This document shows, piece by piece, positions 63,005 to 64,000 of a DNA stretch of 64,000 bases; within the stretch, counting starts at the first letter, position 1, and each line of letters opens with the position of its first letter. The stretch covers positions 4,154,001-4,218,000 of the forward strand of contig NC_057924.1 in assembly GCF_018873765.1 (NCBI RefSeq), written 5' to 3'. The notes under the pieces were generated by a model, which had not been told where the DNA came from, did no database searches, and worked only from the letters and a program-made list of their open reading frames with translations. Position numbers and translations under genes: made by a program. Source of the DNA: Telopea speciosissima (Eukaryota > Streptophyta > Magnoliopsida > Proteales > Proteaceae).

Positions 63005-63222
63005 TGTTAGGGTTAGGGTTTTGAGCACAAGGTTGTTTAAAGCATTACACCCTGAGTATCTAGTTTGGAATACCCAGACTACTGCCTCCAGCTAGTATAT
63101 ATAGGGAAACTAGGGTTTAGGTCAGATGGACTAATTACTAGATTGCCCCTCATAGTCTGGGCATTAACACAAGTAGGATTATATTAGAACATATGAAGGG
63201 ATATTATATAAATACCCTTACA
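63005..63222 (-). repeat. 5' LTR of the Copia element
   Basis: TGTTAGGGTTAGGGTT...AAATACCCTTACA on the plus strand, collinear with the other LTR. It is the upstream LTR for the minus-strand gag-pol. Confidence 0.95.
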
Positions 63223-63326
63223 GGAAACACCTTCTTGGTTTTTCACAATAATGTATTTTTCTCTCTTTCCCAAACAAGAGGCAAAGGTATATTTTCACAT
63301 AAAGGAGAGAGATAGACACATGGGAG

Positions 63327-63747
63327 TATGGCTGTAAATGGATAACCGAAAATTCGAATTCGATCTGCATCTGTATCCGTTTCGGAGCATCTAAATTCGT
63401 TTAGAAATATCTGAAAAAAAAATCTGAATACTCTGATAAAAATTCGAATCCAAATACTTAATTATAAAAAATTAAGTAAATAATGATCTTGAGGGTTTTT
63501 GAAGAACATGTTCTAAAATACGAGGAAAAGAGAATCATGATCTAAAACTATGGATTGAGAGTGAATTGTATCCACTAGGGGGAGGAAGGTTCGGGTTACA
63601 CAAGGCAGAGGTGTAAACGGAGGGTCGAAAATCCGAATTCGATCTGCATCCGAATCTGTTTAGAGGTATCTGAATTCGACCAAGAAATATCCGAATCCGA
63701 TTACATTTGATCCGTATCCGAGCCGAATCTGATCCATTTACAGGCCT
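63327..63747. mobile_element. MULE-like MITE with 9-bp TSD
   Basis: Direct repeats ACATGGGAG lie at 63318-63326 and 63748-63756. The ends read TATGGCTGTAAATGGAT and, from the right, AGGCCTGTAAATGGAT. The left-end sequence (AAATCCGAATTCGATCTGCA-like) recurs internally at about 63609-63680, so the element is partly duplicated or contains a nested relative. Confidence 0.75.
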
Positions 63748-63775
63748 ACATGGGAGCATCGACATAGGTCACGTT

Positions 63776-63928
63776 CCTAGACGAAATCTTTTCCCCTTAT
63801 TTATAATAAAGGGAAAAAAAAAGGCAGTCAAGTTGTGTGCTCTCTTTGGCCCCCACACCGTTGTAGGGGCCCACAACTTGACAACCATCCCCACCCTTAT
63901 AATAATGGGCAAGAGATTCTTGTCTAAG
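63776..63928. mobile_element. MITE with long imperfect inverted repeats
   Basis: CCTAGACGAAATCTTTTCCC at the left pairs with CTTAGACAAGAATCTCTTGC read from the right. Pairing continues through CAGTCAAGTTGTG versus TTGTCAAGTTGTG, so arms of about 70 bp fold on each other. No duplication was identified. Confidence 0.65.
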
Positions 63929-64000
63929 TAATCCCACATCATCCCAAGGGCCAATGAGAGCGCTTTCACCCAAAAAAAAAGCCAATGAGAGCGCTTGTAA
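63929..64000. other. Window end with short direct repeat
   Basis: GCCAATGAGAGCGCTT occurs twice, starting near 63950 and 63981, separated by CACCCAAAAAAAAA. It could be a duplication flanking something small, but nothing more can be read before the window ends. Confidence 0.5.

Larger units (their letters stand above)
57222..63222 (-). mobile_element. Complete Ty1/Copia LTR retrotransposon, non-autonomous by mutation
   Basis: The 6001-bp element has two 218-bp LTRs and perfect 5-bp target duplications GGAAA (57217-57221 and 63223-63227). The gene order on the minus strand is gag, protease, integrase, RT, RNase H, which is the Copia order. A purine-rich ATGAGGAGATT precedes the 3' LTR. The sequence after the 5' LTR (ATCTTAAAGCATTAGG) is not the usual Met-tRNA primer site. 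My manual comparison of the LTRs gives 10 differences in 218 bp, 8 of them transitions, so insertion is moderately recent. Confidence 0.97.

Noticed and set aside
1-64000. tRNA, rRNA genes, CRISPR or bacterial-type operons
   Set aside because: No cloverleaf or rRNA sequence was seen apart from the SINE head at 16.3 kb; the window is plant nuclear DNA.

Overview
This is nuclear DNA of a flowering plant. It is AT-rich and gene-sparse, the genes have GT-AG introns of up to about 4 kb, and four plant gene families sit among many plant transposon families (Copia, L1-type LINE, Au-like SINE, TRIM, MULE-like and hAT-like small elements). The species cannot be named from the sequence; the gene set fits a dicot.

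Layout. (1) 1-3.7 kb: no gene, only dispersed repeats. (2) 3707-10278, minus: a complete 10-exon gene for a 690-residue type II membrane protein of the plant O-fucosyltransferase family. (3) 10.3-16.6 kb: a repeat cluster with two L1-type LINE copies lying head to head, an Au-like SINE abutting the tail of one of them, and several palindromic MITEs. (4) 16983-31226, minus: a complete 16-exon gene for a 720-residue LRR receptor-like (pseudo)kinase of the STRUBBELIG-RECEPTOR FAMILY, SRF6/SRF7 type. Its long introns hold a solo LTR with a target-site duplication, a MULE-like element with a 9-bp duplication and a hAT-like element with an 8-bp duplication. (5) 31.2-41.4 kb: about 10 kb with no recognisable host gene, made of small TIR elements. 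These include a nested MULE-like pair and a 1.95-kb MULE-like element that may carry captured sequence. (6) 41364-50851, plus: a complete 15-exon malonyl-CoA decarboxylase gene (581 residues). (7) 52170-54040, minus: a complete 6-exon gene for the chloroplast Rubisco assembly chaperone RbcX (171 residues), with a 17-bp microexon and a TRIM retrotransposon in intron 3. (8) 57222-63222, minus: a structurally complete Copia element with two 218-bp LTRs and a perfect 5-bp target-site duplication. Its gag-pol is one uninterrupted frame except for six nonsense codons. (9) 63.3-64 kb: more small TIR elements.

The host genes do not form a pathway. They act in glycosylation (O-FucT), cell-surface signalling (SRF), malonyl-CoA turnover (MCD) and Rubisco assembly (RbcX). 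MCD and RbcX are convergent, 1.3 kb apart. All exon models were built by hand from splice sites and family similarity; every model keeps frame from ATG to stop. I found no evidence of a wholly new biological system. The most informative items are the dated insertions, the TRIM and microexon in RbcX, the nonsense-only decay of the Copia frame, and the 1.95-kb MULE-like element.
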